Below, piece after piece: positions 60,487-64,000 of a DNA stretch of 64,000 nt. The stretch comes from Membranipora membranacea. Taxonomy: Eukaryota > Bryozoa > Gymnolaemata > Cheilostomatida > Membraniporidae. The stretch covers positions 24,976,025-25,040,024 of the forward strand of contig OU612070.1 in the NCBI GenBank assembly GCA_914767715.1, given 5' to 3'. The notes beneath the pieces are model-generated. The model saw only the letters and a list, made by a program, of their open reading frames with translations. It made no database searches and was not told where the DNA came from. Numbering within the stretch: the first letter of the stretch is position 1; each line of letters opens with the position of its first letter. Position numbers and translations under genes: made by a program.

Positions 60487-61269
60487 CTTTTTGCAGGCTC
60501 GATGGACTGTAACACCAGCACCACAGCAAAGGATGAGTGGCTCGCAGAGCACAAGAGGTGCTATCGCTCAGCGTACGAAGATTACGCAAGTGCAAAGATC
60601 CTGTCTATCGGACAGTTAACAGAGGAGCATATTTTGAGTCTGGACCTCCAAAAATACTACTTTTACCTTACATGCCTAGTGAGTATAAGCATAATAAGAA
60701 AGTCCACTGCTAGAATAATTATTCATGACTTTGTTTGGTCAGCAATAATTTAATAATAAATGTTCATGACACTTTGACTCTATACGTTACTCTAATTATC
60801 ATCAATCCCTTCCTTTGGCAGCATGAAAGCTGGTTGCAATTAGCATTTTGTTGCATTGAGCAGGAAATTCGTATTTTGTGACTCAATGAGAATTAATGGT
60901 CATTATCAAATTAGCCAGCATAACTTTTGTTTCAGGGTATACAAGGAGGCCCAGTTCATCTCTAGGCTCGTCTGTTTTAATCTCACCACCTGCCCCATGG
61001 GAGCGTTGGAACGCCACCTCAACGTGACCTGTGCCATGTGGAACGAGTCCGTTCGTGGTAGAAAGGGACCGGAAATGACATCAGCCTGGCTTAAAATACT
61101 ACTGGAGTACCACGACCAGCCACGCATCACTATCTGGAGCGATAGCTGCATAGGGCAGAACAAGAATTACTTCTTGCTCAAGTCTCTAGTGCAGCTTGTC
61201 AACAGTGATGAGGTCGCCTTCCAGAAGATAACACTCAAATATTTTGAGCCAGGTGACCTGCTGGTATGA
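60487..61269 (+). pseudogene. DDE-like transposon protein with GQNKN motif
   Basis: The first part (60487-60675) reads MDCNTSTTAKDEWLAEHKRC, then LTEEHILSLDLQKYYFY. The second (60937-61269) reads VYKEAQFISRLVCFNLTTCP and, after a charged stretch, WSDSCIGQNKNYFLLKSLVQ, KITLKYFEPGD. The order DLQK, N-L-T, W-SD-x-C-x-GQNKN, FEPG matches a widespread family of transposon-derived proteins with a DDE-like fold (DUF7869-type or relatives). A GTGAGT donor at 60676 and an acceptor at 60935 bound a 259-bp gap, but the simplest join is out of frame. The frame ends in LLV and stop exactly where the 312-bp array begins, so the C-terminus was replaced. A matching N-terminal half is at 51785-52230. Confidence 0.6.
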
Positions 61270-62440
61270 TAAGCTCGTTTCAAGGCAAGAGATTGTGTTG
61301 CCGATTATCGAAGTCCTCCAGATAACGACATCAAAGAGGCACTGATAGAGTTATCTACAGTGATATATCCAGGCGTAATGGGTGAGGCTGTGTGGCTAAG
61401 AGGTTAACTAACTAATTTTTTATTAAAAGGCGCATTGCACAAATGTCACTAAATTTACTCGATTCAACCAACACTTCCAATAAACCTGTGATTACTCATC
61501 TCAGTTGTGTTAGAATAGTGTCAACCTCTCAGTCGACATCACAGACCTCCTCACAGTGTTTACCTGACAACCCTGATGGTATGATAAGCTCTTTTCCAGG
61601 CAACAGATTGTGTTGCCGATTATCGAAGTCCTCCAGATAACGATATCAAAGAGGCACTGATAGGGTTATCTACAGTGATATATCCAGGCGTAATGGGTGA
61701 GGCTGTGTGGCTAAGAGGTTAACTAACTAATTTTTTATTAAAAGGCGCATTGCACAAATGTCACTAAATTTACTCGATTCAACCAACACTTCCAATAAAC
61801 CTGTGATTACTCATCTCAGTTGTGTTAGAATAGTGTCAGCCTCTCAGTCGACATCACAGACCTCACAGTGTTGACCTGACAACCCTGCTGGTATGATAGC
61901 TCTTTTCAAGGCAACAGATTGTGTTGCCGATTATCGAAGTCCTCCAGATAACGACATCAAAGAGGCACTGATAGAGTTATCTACAGTGATATATCCAGGC
62001 GTAATGGGTGAGGCTGTGTGGCTAAGAGGTTAATTAACTAATTTTTTATTAAAAGGCGCACTGCACAAATGTCACTAAATTTACTCGATTCAACCAACAC
62101 TTCCAATAAACCTGTGATTACTCATCTCAGTTGTGTTAGAATAGTGTCAACCTCTCAGTCGACATCACAGACCTCACAGTGTTGACCTGACAACCCTGCT
62201 GGTATGATAAGCTCTTTTCAAGGCAACAGATTGTGTTGCCGATTATCGAAGTCCTCCAGATAACGACATCAAGGAGGCACTGATGGCACTTATCTACAGT
62301 GATATATCCAGGTGTAATGGGTGGGGCTAAGAGGCTAATTAACTAACTTTTTATTAAAAGGCGCACTGCACAAATGTCACTAAATTTTCTCGATTCAACC
62401 AACACTTCCCAAAAACTGCTGGATTACTCTCTCAGGCGAC
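61263..62440 (+). repeat. Four-unit tandem array, period 311-315 bp
   Basis: Units start (at GGTATGATA) at 61263, 61578, 61890 and 62201; the last is partial. Each holds CAACAGATTGTGTTGCCGAT, CCAGATAACGACATCAAAGA, TATATCCAGGCGTAATGGGT, TGGCTAAGAGGTTAACTAAC, TATTAAAAGGCGCA-TGCACA and CAGTCGACATCACAGACCTC. The first half is the 3' coding end and stop of the 59462-60310 gene; the second half is its 3' flank. Units 1-3 are nearly identical, unit 4 more diverged, pointing to recent expansion. Confidence 0.92.
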
Positions 62441-62589
62441 CTCTCAGTGATAACTGGGCTTCATTCCAAATACACTCACTATAGCAGTAACATAAATTAC
62501 ATCCTGCTCAACTATTCCCCTGATAAGGGAGTAAATAACAATGAATAGTAAACTGCATGTTCAGGTAGAATCAACATGGATCCAGGACT

Positions 62590-62752
62590 CCCTCCTCTTA
62601 AGTATTTATTTGAGCTTATATAGTCAGTATGTTAACAATTAGTAACTGATCTTTTTACATTTTTTCTCACATTTTTATTGCTCTAACAAGACGAAATATT
62701 TCTCAGACTTACGTTGGAGACATGAATAAACTATCTATCTATCTATCTAGAA
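62590..62752 (+). mobile_element. LINE 3' tail ending in (CTAT)n
   Basis: Ends GGAGACATGAATAAACTATC followed by ATCTATCTATCTAG, a LINE-type 3' end. No coding part left. Confidence 0.5.
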
Positions 62753-63270
62753 TACCTAGATTATTCCATTTGATTGAGATGTCTTCTTTTTCGGTAAACG
62801 CGTTGATTTTTACCAATTGTTTTGTGACATGTTCATCATAATTCTTTATCCAATGACATTCATAGGAGGAAAAATACGTCACTTATACTTAATTTTGTAA
62901 TACATATGATACCTGAAACGATGGTTTTGGACCTGGAATGTCGGGAACTTCAGTGAAGTGATGAATTTCTTATCATGAACATAAATTTGAGCTTTATATA
63001 TTTTAAAATGGCATTTACTGCAGTCAAACAGACCGTCAAGAGTTTTGTCATGGGTGTTCTCTATGATAATTATTGCAGCAGTAGGAAGCGATCTCCTCAT
63101 CTACATAATGCAAGTATTGTTTTTGACGGGCTGATCATGAAGATGATCAGGTGGGCAGATTTTGGTGTCATGGAACCTGATAAAAACTCAAGTCCTTGGG
63201 CATATAAAAATCTGTCCTACCCAAAACAAACTACTGAATGATCACATAATGTTGTCTCCCTACGGGCCCT

Positions 63271-63775
63271 ATGGCTCAACCTCTTAGTTCTAGTCTTGAA
63301 CAAAATAGGATGCCGGCAGCTACGCTATCGGTACATATACCTTTTTATTTGTCACTTACTAATGACCTATGTACATCACTTGAAATTTTACCCCTTCCAA
63401 TACTGAGCAATTATTTTACTTGCATTACAGGATTTAAGGCTCTAAATAATTTATCACCTCCAAACATCTCTGATTTTTTTGTTACCACAACACACCGATT
63501 TCCAAGAAGAGATACACACTTACTTAAACCTCCATTAGACAACTTCAGCCACAAAATAGTGACAAACTTTAATATTTCACCCTCTACATTGAAAATATGT
63601 TTAAGAATATGTTTAAGAAAAGACTAATGCAACATTTTTTCAGTTTATTGGCATAGTCTTATTTTTTTTATTGAATCTTTGTTTGTATCATTTTTATTTT
63701 TTGCCATTTATGTCACATCATGATAAACATTTGTAATAATGAATTGTTGCAGACAATAAAAGTATATAGATAGAT
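63271..63775 (+). mobile_element. LINE 3' end with RT C-terminal frame
   Basis: Frame 63271-63627 encodes ITGFKALNNLSPPNISDFFV, then TTHRFPRRDTHLLKPPLDNF, the FKALNNL-PP-x-ISD block typical of the C-terminal domain of LINE reverse transcriptases, and stops at 63627. A 3' UTR follows, ending CAATAAAAGTATATAGATAG. 5'-truncated. Confidence 0.72.
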
Positions 63776-64000
63776 ACATGTCAACAATGAGAGACAACTC
63801 AAGAACACCGACTGGGTAGCACACTTCTGTGAGATGTGGGTGGTTGGCTACTCAATACTTGGAGGCTTCCTGGATTGGCATAAATATTAAAGGTCAGAGT
63901 ATCGACAAGAAAATTTATGAATTTATGAAAACTCATATGATGGCCATGTATGCCAGCCACAGCATATTAGAGTTGGTCTTTCAGATAATGGTTAGAGAGT

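Overview
This window is nuclear DNA from an animal. Genes are split by GT-AG introns of about 0.3-2 kb, the base composition is AT-rich, and LINE, SINE and DNA-transposon relics are dense, together with long microsatellites and poly-C/poly-G tracts. The gene content (SLC16-type monocarboxylate transporter, galactose 3-O-sulfotransferase, Ulp1/SENP-type protease) and repeat style suggest a marine invertebrate, perhaps an echinoderm or other deuterostome. That placement is a guess. Nothing is prokaryotic.

Layout. 0.5-8.8 kb (+): exons of a Ulp1/SENP-type cysteine protease. Its frame can be followed through small Ser/Pro-rich exons into an exon encoding the N-terminal part of a piggyBac-type transposase, giving a candidate protease-transposase fusion. 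11.2-17.1 kb: inverted, decayed copy C of a transporter locus. 17.5-19.3 kb (-): six well-spliced exons of a gene I do not recognise, with one in-frame stop and one frameshift. 20.3-23.7 kb: tRNA-like sequence, a pogo/psq-type helix-turn-helix fragment, a U2-snRNA-like head, tandem repeats and a 34-bp perfect palindrome. 25.1-33.8 kb (+): transporter copy A, a pseudogene. 36.0-41.8 kb (+): copy B, an intact six-exon, 491-residue SLC16-like transporter, with shared 3' flank to about 47 kb. 47-50 kb: end of a Gypsy-type polyprotein and small repeats. 51.8-52.2 kb and 60.5-61.3 kb: apparent N-terminal and DDE-like parts of a transposon protein with a GQNKN motif. 54.6-57.6 kb (+): a galactose 3-O-sulfotransferase-like gene with an in-frame stop. 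58.5-62.4 kb: a locally duplicated gene of unknown family plus a four-unit array of about 312 bp made from its 3' end. 62.6-63.8 kb: LINE ends.

The transporter locus is the best history recorder here. B is intact. A and C share a LINE truncation of exon 2, while B and C share a different deletion in intron 2, so the copies look mosaic. Only copy B, and possibly the 5' protease gene, look able to make a full product.
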